Shown here: one piece after another, positions 37,201-45,799 of the stretch
Numbering within the stretch: position 1 is the stretch's first letter
How the letters are laid out: every line of letters starts with the position of its first letter
Source of the DNA: Deltaproteobacteria bacterium
GTDB lineage: Bacteria; Desulfobacterota; Desulfobaccia; Desulfobaccales; 0-14-0-80-60-11
Direction of reading: 5' to 3'
DNA: 54,954 nucleotides
NCBI GenBank assembly: GCA_030018495.1
Contig: JASEFS010000024.1
Location: forward strand, 1 to 54,954
Program-made: the position numbers and the translations under genes
The notes under the pieces: generated by a model
The model's database searches: none
The model's input: only the letters and a program-made list of their open reading frames with translations
Told to the model about the DNA's origin: nothing

Positions 37201-39451
37201 CCTCCCCGGTATAGCCGGTCAGGTTGCAATAGGCAGGGTTAAACTGCTGATAACGCCCCTCCCGATCCACAATGGCGATGCCGGTGGCGGCGTTCTCGAA
37301 GATTTTGCGGAAGCGCATTTCGCTCTCCCGCAGGGCCTCCTCGGCCCGCTGGCGTTCTGTTATATCGGTGTTTATGACCAGGATGGATTGGGGCCTGCCC
37401 TTCTCGTCCCGGCGCAGAGTCCGGCTGCTGCTGATCACCAGCCGGCGCCCGTCCTTGGTCGTCTGCCGGAGCACTCCCTGCCAGGAGCCTTCTTTGAGAA
37501 TTTGAGCTTCGATATCCGCCAGCGGTACAGGAAATTTCGTTTGCAGCAGCTCGAAGGTGAGCTGCCCCAGGGCCTCTTCCGGTGTAAAGCCGTAGAGTTC
37601 TGTGGCCCCTTGATTCCAGAAGATAATGCGGCCCGTCAGATCCCGCACCAGGATGGCGTCATGAGCCAGGTCCAGCAATTCCGCCTGGCGGCGCAGCACA
37701 TCCTCGGCCTGCTGGCGCTCAGTGATGTCCTCCAGCACCCCGATGAACCCGGTGATAGTACCCTGGGAATTCCGCAACGGCGCGCTGTACAGTCTGACCT
37801 CTACAGGGGTGCCGTCGCGCTTCAAACGGCGCAGTTCCTTACCCTGGAGGAATTTTCCCTCGCGCTGCATCCGGAGCAAATCTTCAAGCTCTTCCTTGGC
37901 ATCCTCCGGCACGGTGGGCAGAGGGCGCCCGAGAACCTCCTGTTCCCGCCACCCGAACAAGCGTTCCGCGGCCGGATTCCAGGCGGTGACCAGACCGTTG
38001 GTGTCCAGGGACATGATGGCCAGGGGGCAGGCATTGATCAGGGCCTGGAGGCGTTCGTTGGCCGCCCTGAGCGCCTCTTCGCCCGCTTTCCTGGCAGTGA
38101 TGTCTTCCTGCACTGAAATAAACAGGTTTTTGCCGCCGACCTTTATGGCGCTGATGCGTGATGCGGTCAACAGGAGGCTGCCGTCTTTTCTGCGGTTGTG
38201 AAACTCCCCCGACCAAACGCCGGCGGTGTCCACCCTCCGGAGAATCTCTTTGACGACCCGGGTGTTTTCTTCCGGCGGATAGTGGCTCAGGATGTGGCTG
38301 TGGCGCCCCAGCAATTCTCCGGGCTCATAGCCGAACATCGCGTCAAAGGCCGGGTTGGTGTAGAGAATGTTGCCGCGGTCGTCGGTGACGATGACTCCTT
38401 CGGCCATGCTCGCAAGGACCATGGCCTGGGTCTTGAGGGTCTCCTCGGCCCGCTTGCGCTCGGTGATATCCTCTAAAATGCCCACCAGGCCGGAAACCTT
38501 TCCCTGCTCGTCCCGCAGGGGCGCCACCGAAAGGCTTACATCGATCCAGGTTCCGTCCTTTCTTTGGCGCCGCAATTCCATGCCGGTGATTTGTTCGCCT
38601 TGCAGGCTTCTCCGGAGAATTTCAGCTCGCTCTTCCTGTTTTTCCTCCGGCACCATGGGCGGGAACCCGCCTATCGCTTCATCGGCGCGCCAGCCGAACA
38701 TGCGCTCCGCCGCCGGGTTCCATCCCTGAACCAAGCCATGGGTGTCCAGGGGCACGACCGCGAGAGGACAATGATGGATCACGGCCTGGAGCTTTTCGTG
38801 GCTCTGCCGGAGCTGATAATTCACTTCGATCAACTCCACCACCCGCTGGGCCACCAAGTCTTCCAGGCCCTCCGTATGGAGCCGCAGCTCCTCCTGGGTG
38901 CGCTTGAGTTCGGTGATGTCCGTCAGGGTGAGGCGGCGCTGTTCCCGGCCTTGAGCGTCCTTAGCCGACAAGATGTCCAGGAGTATGATGCGCTCGCCGC
39001 CGTTGCCCCCGTGGAGCCGGACTTCAAGACGCTGTTCCGGTCTGTCCCATTCATCGGTCATTAAACGGTGTAATGCGAGCCGGTCGGCCTGCTCCAGGAA
39101 ATGTGTAAAACAGCGTCCCGTAAGGTGTTCCCGCACCTCCCCCAACATCCCGGCGGCGGTGAGGTTGGCCTCCGCGATCCGTCCCTGCTGATCCAGGGTG
39201 AGGTAGCCCACCGGAGAGTGGTCGTAGAGAGCGGCGTATTTACTGCGGGACTCCTCCAAGCGGGCCCGGGTCAATCGGAGCTCTTCATGCTGAATTTCCA
39301 ATTCGATCCGGCTGATCTTGAGCTCGCGGATCAACCTGGCGGCCTGGGCCGGGGAAAGCTCTTCTTGGGGGAAATCGTCCGCCTTGAGGCGTTCCTCAGC
39401 CCGCCGGCGCAGGTCCGCAAATTCGGGGGATCGGTTGCTGCAGTCGGTCAT
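31298..39451 (-). CDS. Giant soluble hybrid-sensor histidine kinase: 16 PAS, 2 GAF, NarL-type kinase
   Basis: A 2717-residue kinase with no membrane helix seen. After a ~70-residue coiled N-terminus come 16 PAS units (about residues 71-180, 225-333, 345-455, 471-580, 592-701, 713-826, 850-971, 984-1098, 1112-1226, 1243-1345, 1359-1472, 1524-1635, 1650-1753, 1768-1880, 1894-2012, 2026-2138), joined by the usual DITERKRAEE linkers. Two similar GAF domains follow (~2155-2310 and 2328-2485). The kinase is the HisKA_3 type: H2521 in RELHDGLGQS, then HATPase_c with DNGRGF and GIGLASMQERV. The start ATG 39451 has GAGGA upstream. It has no receiver of its own; the NarL-type regulator is the next gene. 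The many PAS domains suggest cytoplasmic sensing of several redox or small-molecule signals. Confidence 0.93.
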   Translation of the reverse strand: MTDCSNRSPEFADLRRRAEERLKADDFPQEELSPAQAARLIRELKISRIELEIQHEELRLTRARLEESRSKYAALYDHSPVGYLTLDQQGRIAEANLTAAGMLGEVREHLTGRCFTHFLEQADRLALHRLMTDEWDRPEQRLEVRLHGGNGGERIILLDILSAKDAQGREQRRLTLTDITELKRTQEELRLHTEGLEDLVAQRVVELIEVNYQLRQSHEKLQAVIHHCPLAVVPLDTHGLVQGWNPAAERMFGWRADEAIGGFPPMVPEEKQEERAEILRRSLQGEQITGMELRRQRKDGTWIDVSLSVAPLRDEQGKVSGLVGILEDITERKRAEETLKTQAMVLASMAEGVIVTDDRGNILYTNPAFDAMFGYEPGELLGRHSHILSHYPPEENTRVVKEILRRVDTAGVWSGEFHNRRKDGSLLLTASRISAIKVGGKNLFISVQEDITARKAGEEALRAANERLQALINACPLAIMSLDTNGLVTAWNPAAERLFGWREQEVLGRPLPTVPEDAKEELEDLLRMQREGKFLQGKELRRLKRDGTPVEVRLYSAPLRNSQGTITGFIGVLEDITERQQAEDVLRRQAELLDLAHDAILVRDLTGRIIFWNQGATELYGFTPEEALGQLTFELLQTKFPVPLADIEAQILKEGSWQGVLRQTTKDGRRLVISSSRTLRRDEKGRPQSILVINTDITERQRAEEALRESEMRFRKIFENAATGIAIVDREGRYQQFNPAYCNLTGYTGEELLELNFASLVHPEDREANLAEFRRLKAGELPFFETENRLIRKDGRSVWVHKFISVLTDAAGKPSHLLGLITDTTERKLAEQALKESEARERARAAELQALFDAVPALVLLAHDPEARNVTGNSLAHEFFGVPPGGNISKSAPEEERPGNFRVFKDGLEIPPEKLPVRRAARGEPVRNYELDIVFTSGDRHSILGNAIPLRDDSGNPRGAVSAFIDITARKQAEEALRRSEEKYRTLFNSIDEGFCIIEVILDDNQNPIDYRFLEVNPSFARQTGLADAQGKRMRDLVPDLEEHWFEIYGRVALTGESARFQARAKPLHRWFDVYAFRFGQPQDRQVAVIFDDITARKRTEDALKERTERYELVVAGAHAGIWDWDVLNHRVFYSPQWKSLYGFDEDEVVDRPEKWSERIHPDDAPCVFIALQEHFAGTTPVFVAEYRIICPDGSIKWVMDRGIAQRDALGRVVRMAGSAADITPRKWAEEELARQKELLQAIIDNIPVMLTIYDPELKTIRLNQELRKVLGWTEEDLPADDPLAPFYPDLDYRKQVRQYMQSLEPGWRDLHVTAKDGSAVDSTWANIRLTDNTFIGIGIDIRERKRAEEALRESEARYRAVGELIPYGIWTANAHGGIEYISKSFLQMTGKTLEECQRYGWMYLLPEEDIEPTLADWQHNLNSGGFWDYEHKVRSKDGGYRTILSRGVPLTDDQGRITSWVGINLDITERKAMEEELRRARDELERRVEERTRELQLAYDSLRSEMEKHQRTADRLRESEARFSAFMRHLPGIAVMRDTQGRYLFANDTWERLLGKTKEDWLGKTVSEIWPADLAREFSGQDHHTLATGQSSESIKELDLAEGRKLYLTYNFPILDDSGLPYMVGAIGIDITERRRAEEARAEERQRLFSLLETMPAFVALLAPDYSMPFANQEFVRRFGEPEAGKPCYLGLFGRTEPCPDCRTFQVLETNQPQEWEWLGPDGRTYAVYDYPFTDTDGSPLVLEMGVDITRRKRAEEALAEHAALVNDLYNNAPCGYHSLDEDGVFVQINDTELNWLGYTRQEVLGRMKFSDLLTPEGLKTFQENYPLFKERGWVSDLEFELVRKDGSVLPVVLSASAIKDEAGKFLMTRSSVFDNTERKQAQEALMKNEAMLRLILDTLPVGVWVVDKDGRIVQSNPAARSIWGGALYMDGEQYGEYKAWWADTGQRLTSADWAAVRAVQKGETSLGEVINIECFDGSRKTILNSAAPLFGKNQEILGAIVVNEDITDLKRAEKVMLQQARQLEAFFSHNITPLVFLDPEFNFLRVNEAYARACQRDAQEFIGRNHFELYPDPEVEAIFRRVVETKSSYVALAKPFEFPDHPEWGVTYWDWSLAPILDEVGEVDFLVFSLNDVTERKRAELEAERQNALIAGINGIFREALRCETEEELAATCLAVAEELTGSEFGFIDELNEAGNLDALAFSGAALKQCSLAAPGDVSALQNQEARGLLAKPLETGESIIANDPANHPDARGLPPGHPPLTSYLGVPLKRGDRVIGLLRLGNKQGGYEYRDLEDMENLAGAIVEAWMRKRAETTARRQAAIVEGINRIFREALTCETLEDLGRVCLRAAEGLSDSRVGFIDLLNEDGTLDLMAVSDASRQACRQAGKKKFKLPAHVPVRGIYRRVVEGGISLIVNEPASHPDWHGLPKGHPPITSYCGVPLKKGRQVFGHIGLGNREGGYRPRELEAIEALAVPIAEAILHKQAADALQESEESLHFLAGQLLEVQETERRRLSRELHDGLGQSLLVLKFKLSAIHAELSTGQEEARLECLEALQYMDSLINEIRRLSRDLSPGPLEELGLTAALKYLCDESRKHYKILSQSIRIDEVDGIFAPMVESNIYRIFQETLSNIGKHAGATRISASVKKQANRVSFTVRDNGRGFRVSEALARQPGERGIGLASMQERVRMMGGTMDIWSREGKGTRITFTIPKKPE

Positions 39452-40117
39452 AGGTTATCCGTCCTCACTTACCCTCTCCTCAAGGGAGCGGGGACTCCAA
39501 GGATGCTGTCTTTTTTGTTAAGCCGCTGAAGCAATGATACAACTTTAGCGCCACCGGTTTCCAAGCTTCGGGGGAAAACGCCCTGTCATATCACTCAGAC
39601 TTGGTGCTGCCAGCCTGGAGAAGATTCGCATATGTAAAAGGCCTGAACCTCTTGCTTGCTTCTCCTTTCACAGGGTTAGAGGACCGGGCAATTGAGAGCG
39701 CACTTCAGCCGATTTTGAGGCCGGATTCCTGGGGAAGTTCAGAGTGGTGCTTTTAAATGGGGGCACAAATGCAGCTAATAAGCTGGACCGGAAAAATTTC
39801 ACGCGAATCGGCGGACAGATTAGTCCTGTCAATGCTGCAGCCTGATGAACAAGTAAACTTCGCCCTGCGTAAATTTAAAGAATACAGTTTACCCTGAATT
39901 ATGCAAGATCATATTTACCTTTAGGTACCTCTTTCACCTTAGCTGAAGCTATCCGGCCCAAGAATCTATGCCCGTTTCATCACAAGTGATGATATGAAAA
40001 TCATCACTTGTGGCCATTGCGCCAGCATTTGCAAAGCTACATACTTAGCACATGCTCACGTCAATATCGGCCATGGATGGTGCACGGGGGAAGCACCGCC
40101 AGGTAAGGGAGGCTTCC
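39452..40117. other. Long divergent intergenic region of the signalling island
   Basis: These 666 bp separate the giant kinase from the receiver-only gene. There is no convincing gene. The only clear structure is the interleaved inverted repeat at 39975-40012; the rest shows no promoter motif I can trust, although two divergent promoters are expected. The final ~15 bases hold the ribosome site AGGGAGG for the gene at 40118. Confidence 0.6.
39975..40012. promoter_or_regulatory. Interleaved inverted repeats (candidate operator or RNA switch)
   Basis: Two inverted repeats overlap in the order A-B-A'-B': TTTCAT (39975-39980) with ATGAAA (39994-39999), and CACAAGTGATGAT (39981-39993) with ATCATCACTTGTG (40000-40012, 13 perfect pairs, 6-nt loop). 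Because each loop contains half of the other stem, only one can form at once. It lies 106 nt before the receiver-only gene. Confidence 0.6.
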
Positions 40118-40558
40118 ATGATCCGTGTTTTAATGGTAGACGGCGAGCCCAATATACGCAGGTTGTGCGCCGAGGAACTGGAAGAGGAAGGTTATTTGGT
40201 GCGCATGGCCAGCACGGGTGAAGAAGTAGTGCAGCTCATTGACACCTTTCGGCCTGAGGTGGTCATCCTGGACGTGCAACTGCCGGATATGTCAGGCCTG
40301 GAAGCCGGCAGGATTATTAAGGGCAGCAACCGCACGACCCGGGTCATTTTTCACGCCTTCGGAACTCCGCCGGACAGGCTGGAGTATTGGGGCGGCGATG
40401 CCTTTGTGGAAAAGTCTTTCGATCTCTCTGAGCTCAAGAACACCGTGAACAGCCTTTCCGGACTGAAAGAACCCTGGCTCCTTCCTCTTAAGGAATTGGC
40501 GCCTGATTTGCCGCCGACTCCACACCGAAGGTCGCGCAAAGCCGGAGCTTATTCATGA
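40118..40558 (+). CDS. Single-domain receiver (response regulator) protein
   Basis: A 146-residue CheY-like protein. IRVLMVDGEPN gives the acidic residues, the phospho-site is D52 in VVILDVQLPD, and the lysine lies in FVEKSFD. The conserved Thr/Ser position holds HAF, slightly unusual. A short C-terminal tail is basic and proline-rich (PPTPHRRSRKA), with no DNA-binding domain. I start it at ATG 40118 after AGGGAGG; an earlier in-frame ATG at 40052 lacks a ribosome site. It may be a phosphate relay or sink for the kinases around it, or act by protein contacts. Confidence 0.85.
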   Translation: MIRVLMVDGEPNIRRLCAEELEEEGYLVRMASTGEEVVQLIDTFRPEVVILDVQLPDMSGLEAGRIIKGSNRTTRVIFHAFGTPPDRLEYWGGDAFVEKSFDLSELKNTVNSLSGLKEPWLLPLKELAPDLPPTPHRRSRKAGAYS

Positions 40559-40857
40559 AGCTAGGTCTGGGCAACAATCAGCCGACAGGAAGGATAAGTT
40601 GCCATCGCTGGTGCTTCCTGACCCCCTTCGCTTATCAAGTAAAGCCGACGCTAAAAACCGGCGAACGGACGATTTTTTCATTATCCCCTGTCACCAGAAA
40701 ACCCACACTACAGCCGAAGTTGTCCAGGTCAAAGCTTCACTAGTGTTTAAGTGTCAAGCAGCAAGTGCAAAGAACGGGCCCTTGTGCCGCGGTACCTCAA
40801 GATGCTGCCGGATACGGAAAGCACCGGGCCGCGACAGATAAGCAAACGGAGTGCAAT

Positions 40858-42285
40858 ATGGGCACCATCCTCATAATCGATCGAATTACGGAACGCGGCG
40901 CTGAGCTGCACAATGTCCTGGCGCCTTCAGGCCATGCGGTGACCCTGGTTCATAGCCTGGAAGAGGGTCTGGCAAAAATGGAGCGCGGCGCCTGCGACCT
41001 GGTTTTGTTGAACGCACGCTTAAACGGCGGGCAGACCCTGGAGGTACTGCCCAGAATCCTGGATGCGCCTTGTTCTCCTGAAGCTGTGATAATCACTGAG
41101 ACCGGTGATCCCGAAGAAGCCGAAATTGCCATAAAGAAAGGGGCCTGGGACTATTTGGAACGCTCGGCCCCGCCTGAGGCCATACTCCTGTCCGTGAACC
41201 GGGCCCTGGAGTACCGCACTCAAAGGCTCCAGCCGCAGCCTTTTGCGCATCATGGCCAGGAGGCCTTTGCGGAGATCATCGGGAGCAGCCCTTTAATGAA
41301 AGCCTCCCTGGAAGTGGCGGCCCAGGCCGCGGCCGGCGACGCGCCCGTACTCATCTCCGGGGAGACGGGCACCGGCAAGGAATTGTTCGCCAGCGCCATC
41401 CACGAAGCCGGCAGCCGGGCCCGGAAAAATTTCGTGGTGGTGGACTGCGCCGCGCTCCCGGAAAACCTGGTGGAAAGCATCCTGTTCGGCCACGAAAAGG
41501 GAGCTTTCACCGGCGCCGACCGGGCCCGGGAAGGCCTCATCAAGCATGCCGACGGCGGCACCCTGTTCCTGGATGAGGTAGGGGAACTGCCTCCGGCGGT
41601 GCAAAAATCTTTCCTGAGAGTCCTCCAGGAGAGGCGCTTCCGTCACTTGGGCGGCAAGACGGAGCTGGAGAGCAATTTCCGCATCATCGCCGCCACCAAC
41701 CAGGACCTGGACGCCATGGTGGAGGACGGCCGGTTCCGCCAGGACCTGCTCTTCCGCCTGCGGGCCTTTCATATCGAATTGCCTCCCCTCAGGGAACGCC
41801 TGGAGGACCTGAGAGAGCTTGCCTATAGTCACCTGGAAAAGCTTTGCGCCGAATACCGCCTGCCGCCCAAGGATTTTTCCCCGGAATTTTTGGATACTTT
41901 AAGCCGCTATCCCTGGCCGGGCAATGTCCGAGAACTGTTCAACGCCCTGGAACGGGCGTTGGTGGCGGCCCGGCAGGAGGCGGTGATTTTCCCCAAACAC
42001 TTGCCTACGGGCATCCGGGTGCAGATAACCAAGGCCGCTTTCGACAACAATTCGCCCAACGGCGGCAGGCAGATACGCACCGATTCCTTTTCAGCCTTTC
42101 CCAAACTCCGGGACAGGCGGGAAGAGGCCATTAGGGAAGTGGAAGAGCAATACGTGCAGGACCTCACCGCGCTTGTCGGCGGCGATATTCAGAAAGGCTG
42201 CCAGCTTTCCGGTCTGTCCCGCTCCCGGCTTTATTATCTCATGAAGAAATACCAGAAGTCGCCCGCCGCCGACTGGCTGAAATAA
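40858..42285 (+). CDS. Sigma-54 activator with degenerate receiver domain
   Basis: A 475-residue NtrC-type bacterial enhancer-binding protein. The N-terminal ~120 residues have a receiver fold but lack the phospho-acceptor: the position is N52 in LVLLNARLNG, and the acidic pair is reduced to a single D in ILIIDRITER. The AAA+ domain is complete: GETGTGKE near 168, GAFTGA near 214, LFLDEVGEL and the R-finger region FRQDLLFRLRAFHIELPPLR. The C-terminal Fis-type helix-turn-helix is GDIQKGCQLSGLSRSRLYYL. It must act with RpoN (encoded at 10858). ATG 40858 follows GGAG at 40848. The 299-nt gap before it (40559-40857) holds no clear gene. Confidence 0.93.
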   Translation: MGTILIIDRITERGAELHNVLAPSGHAVTLVHSLEEGLAKMERGACDLVLLNARLNGGQTLEVLPRILDAPCSPEAVIITETGDPEEAEIAIKKGAWDYLERSAPPEAILLSVNRALEYRTQRLQPQPFAHHGQEAFAEIIGSSPLMKASLEVAAQAAAGDAPVLISGETGTGKELFASAIHEAGSRARKNFVVVDCAALPENLVESILFGHEKGAFTGADRAREGLIKHADGGTLFLDEVGELPPAVQKSFLRVLQERRFRHLGGKTELESNFRIIAATNQDLDAMVEDGRFRQDLLFRLRAFHIELPPLRERLEDLRELAYSHLEKLCAEYRLPPKDFSPEFLDTLSRYPWPGNVRELFNALERALVAARQEAVIFPKHLPTGIRVQITKAAFDNNSPNGGRQIRTDSFSAFPKLRDRREEAIREVEEQYVQDLTALVGGDIQKGCQLSGLSRSRLYYLMKKYQKSPAADWLK

Positions 42286-42300
42286 GATTCAGCCCGCCGT

Positions 42301-42340
42301 CGGGCCTGTCTGGCCGGGAATGTGACGGCAGACAGGCCCG
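42301..42340 (+). terminator. Perfect 12-bp stem hairpin after the sigma-54 activator
   Basis: CGGGCCTGTCTG (42301-42312) pairs with CAGACAGGCCCG (42329-42340) around a 16-nt loop, 15 nt after the stop. There is no T-tract, so termination is not certain; it may be an mRNA-stabilising or REP-like palindrome. Confidence 0.5.
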
Positions 42341-42567
42341 ATAGTCAGTGCCAGCAAGCTTTTCCCACCTTAAAAGCCGACGTAATTTTCGGCGTCTTTC
42401 CAAGCCCGACTGCCTTGTTTCCCGGCGCGGCACAAAAGAGGTTTGAGCGCTGAAGAAAGCCGGTCTATGCCGGCCCCAAGCTAGAAAAGATTTTCTTTTT
42501 TTAGAATAAGACGTAAAATTGAGGCGCGGCAAAAACCAGGCTTACCGAATGCCCAAGGAGAAGATTC

Positions 42568-42747
42568 ATGAACATGAAAGAGATCAGGGAAAAGGCCAAA
42601 GGTCTAGGCGTGAAAAATAGCTCCAAAATGAAGAAGGCCGATCTCATTAAAGCTATTCAGGTGGCGGAAGGCAACGCCCCTTGCTTCAAGGAGATCACCG
42701 ATTGCCGGCAATACGACTGCTGCTGGATGGGTGACTGCCAGGTCTGA
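42568..42747 (+). CDS. SAP/Rho-N-like mini-protein with cysteine-rich tail
   Basis: A 59-residue protein too short for usual gene finders. AAGGAG (42555-42560) precedes ATG 42568 by seven bases, good evidence of translation. The first ~35 residues (MNMKEIREKAKGLGVKN ... KADLIKAIQVAEGN) form a SAP/Rho-N-like helix-extended-helix of the kind that binds nucleic acid. The tail has five cysteines (39, 46, 51, 52, 57) and could hold a metal: CFKEITDCRQYDCCWMGDC. Similar small SAP-like proteins occur in anaerobic deltaproteobacteria. It lies between the sigma-54 activator and the convergent glnS. Confidence 0.75.
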   Translation: MNMKEIREKAKGLGVKNSSKMKKADLIKAIQVAEGNAPCFKEITDCRQYDCCWMGDCQV

Positions 42748-42818
42748 TCCAGGAATAAGGGTAAAGCATCCCAGGGACGGTGACCGGATTTTCCGTCCTC
42801 CGCCTAAAATTTCTTCCA

Positions 42819-44501
<1,683 letters not shown>

Positions 44502-44544
44502 AGCAAAATCCTTTCTCAATTTGGCACAGACGGCTGTTGCTGAA

Positions 44545-44562
44545 CAGGCGAGCGTGCGCCTG
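44545..44562. repeat. CAGGCG hairpin upstream of glnS
   Basis: CAGGCG (44545-44550) pairs with CGCCTG (44557-44562) around AGCGTG. A T-run follows on the plus strand but no plus-strand gene ends here, so it is probably another short palindromic repeat of the CAGGC/GCCTG class. Confidence 0.45.
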
Positions 44563-44668
44563 CCTGCAATTTTTTAATATATCCGACTAATCCTTCACAA
44601 CTCAAGCCGCCATTCAAGTAATGCCATAATAAAACCACGGGCTCAAAGGCCCGCCGCTTTTCCGTCAT

Positions 44669-44903
44669 TAGAAGACATTTCAAAACCCCCTCACCTCAAA
44701 TCCTCTCCCCCATTTATGAGGGAGAGGAAGGAAAACGATGATCACGGAAGTTTTCCTTAAAAGGCCTCGCAGTTCTCTATTACCTTGAAGTTTGCCATAT
44801 CCCGGCGGTTTTTTTCCCTCTCCCCTTCGGGGAGAGGGCAGGGTGAGGGGGAGTAAATTACCGATAATCTTCCACTGCATATAAGGTTTTGAAATAGCTT
44901 CTA
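44669..44903. mobile_element. MITE-like element, copy 2 (~235 bp)
   Basis: Near-identical (~95% by eye) to 25686-25921, in the same orientation. Left end TAGAAGACATTTCAAAACC, right end GGTTTTGAAATAGCTTCTA: terminal inverted repeats with TA at both borders. No transposase is inside. It sits between glnS (whose 5' end faces it) and the end of the pst operon; the 500-nt gap (44502-45001) otherwise holds only the two hairpins given here. Confidence 0.88.
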
Positions 44904-44910
44904 GTCCAGC

Positions 44911-44951
44911 GGCTCAAGGTTTCCCCTGAGCCTCGGCGGGGGGACCCCGCC
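44911..44951 (-). terminator. Two hairpins downstream of the pst operon
   Basis: GGCTCA (44911-44916) with TGAGCC (44927-44932), and GGCGGGG (44935-44941) with CCCCGCC (44945-44951, 3-nt loop). They start ~50 nt after the last pst gene on the minus strand. Without a T-run on that strand, they are at best weak intrinsic terminators. Confidence 0.4.
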
Positions 44952-45001
44952 CCTGCGATTTTTATAAGCCGCCCTCTATTTTATAAATTTCGATAACTGG
45001 C

Positions 45002-45799
45002 TTAACCGTACTTCCCGGTGATGTAATCCTCGGTGCGTTTGTCCGCCGGGCGGGTGAAAATCTGGGCGGTGGGGCCGAACTCGATGAGCTCCCCCAGGAG
45101 CATGAAGCCGGTGTCGTCGCTCACCCGCGCCGCCTGCTGCATGTTGTGGGTGACGATGATGATGGTGTAATTCTTCTTGAGCTCCCGCATCAGCTCCTCG
45201 ATGCGCAGGGTGGCCAGAGGGTCCAGGGCCGAGCAGGGCTCGTCCATGAGCAAAATATCCGGCTCCACGGCCAACAGCCGGGCGATGCACAGGCGCTGCT
45301 GCTGCTCTTCGGTGAGTTCCAGGGCCGGCTCGTGGAGGCGGTGGCGCACTTCCTCCCACATATAAACCGCATCAAGGCAGCGTTCCAGAATTTCGTTGAG
45401 TTCCTGTTTGCTCGGCCGGCCGTGCAGCTTAGGGCCGTAAACCACGTTCTCGTATATGGACAAAGGAAAGGGATTGGGCCGCTGGAAGACCATGCCCACT
45501 TTTTTGCGCAGACTGGTCAAATTAGCGCCTGGCCGGTAAATGTTTTCTCCGGCTATGATGACCTCGCCGGTGATGCGCACCCCGTTGATCAGATCGTTCA
45601 TACGGTTCAGGGTGCGCAGCAAAGTGGACTTGCCGCACCCTGAAGGGCCGATGAGGGAAGTAATGGTCCGGGCTTGAAATTCGGCATTGACATCGATGAG
45701 CGCGTGGAAATCCCCGTAATAGAGGTTCAGATTGCGGATGATAATTTCCAGGCAGGCAAAGGCAGGCCCGTTATCCGAAGCGGCCGGAGATGTAGTCAT
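45002..45799 (-). CDS. pstB: Phosphate ABC ATPase PstB, degenerate signature
   Basis: The last gene of the pst operon. 265 residues. Walker A GPSGCGKS (51-58), Q-loop Q106 in VFQRPNPFP, Walker B DILLMDE (181-187), H-loop H218 in VTHNMQQA. The ABC signature is LTEEQ (162-166) instead of LSGGQ, so both glycines and the serine are lost. The flank [18 protein letters not shown] still matches PstB, so this is a real PstB with a changed signature. It overlaps the other pstB by 29 nt. The fault is exactly complementary to the other copy, which suggests the two work as an obligate heterodimer with PstC/PstA. Confidence 0.92.
   Translation of the reverse strand: MTTSPAASDNGPAFACLEIIIRNLNLYYGDFHALIDVNAEFQARTITSLIGPSGCGKSTLLRTLNRMNDLINGVRITGEVIIAGENIYRPGANLTSLRKKVGMVFQRPNPFPLSIYENVVYGPKLHGRPSKQELNEILERCLDAVYMWEEVRHRLHEPALELTEEQQQRLCIARLLAVEPDILLMDEPCSALDPLATLRIEELMRELKKNYTIIIVTHNMQQAARVSDDTGFMLLGELIEFGPTAQIFTRPADKRTEDYITGKYG

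Noticed and set aside
34085-38116. Plus-strand frames of 478 and 495 codons opposite the giant kinase
   Set aside because: They are GC-rich shadows of the kinase; no domain, ribosome site or protein-like pattern.
44935-44975. Intrinsic terminator on the plus strand (hairpin then T-run)
   Set aside because: No plus-strand gene ends upstream; it is more likely a by-product of the pst 3' region.
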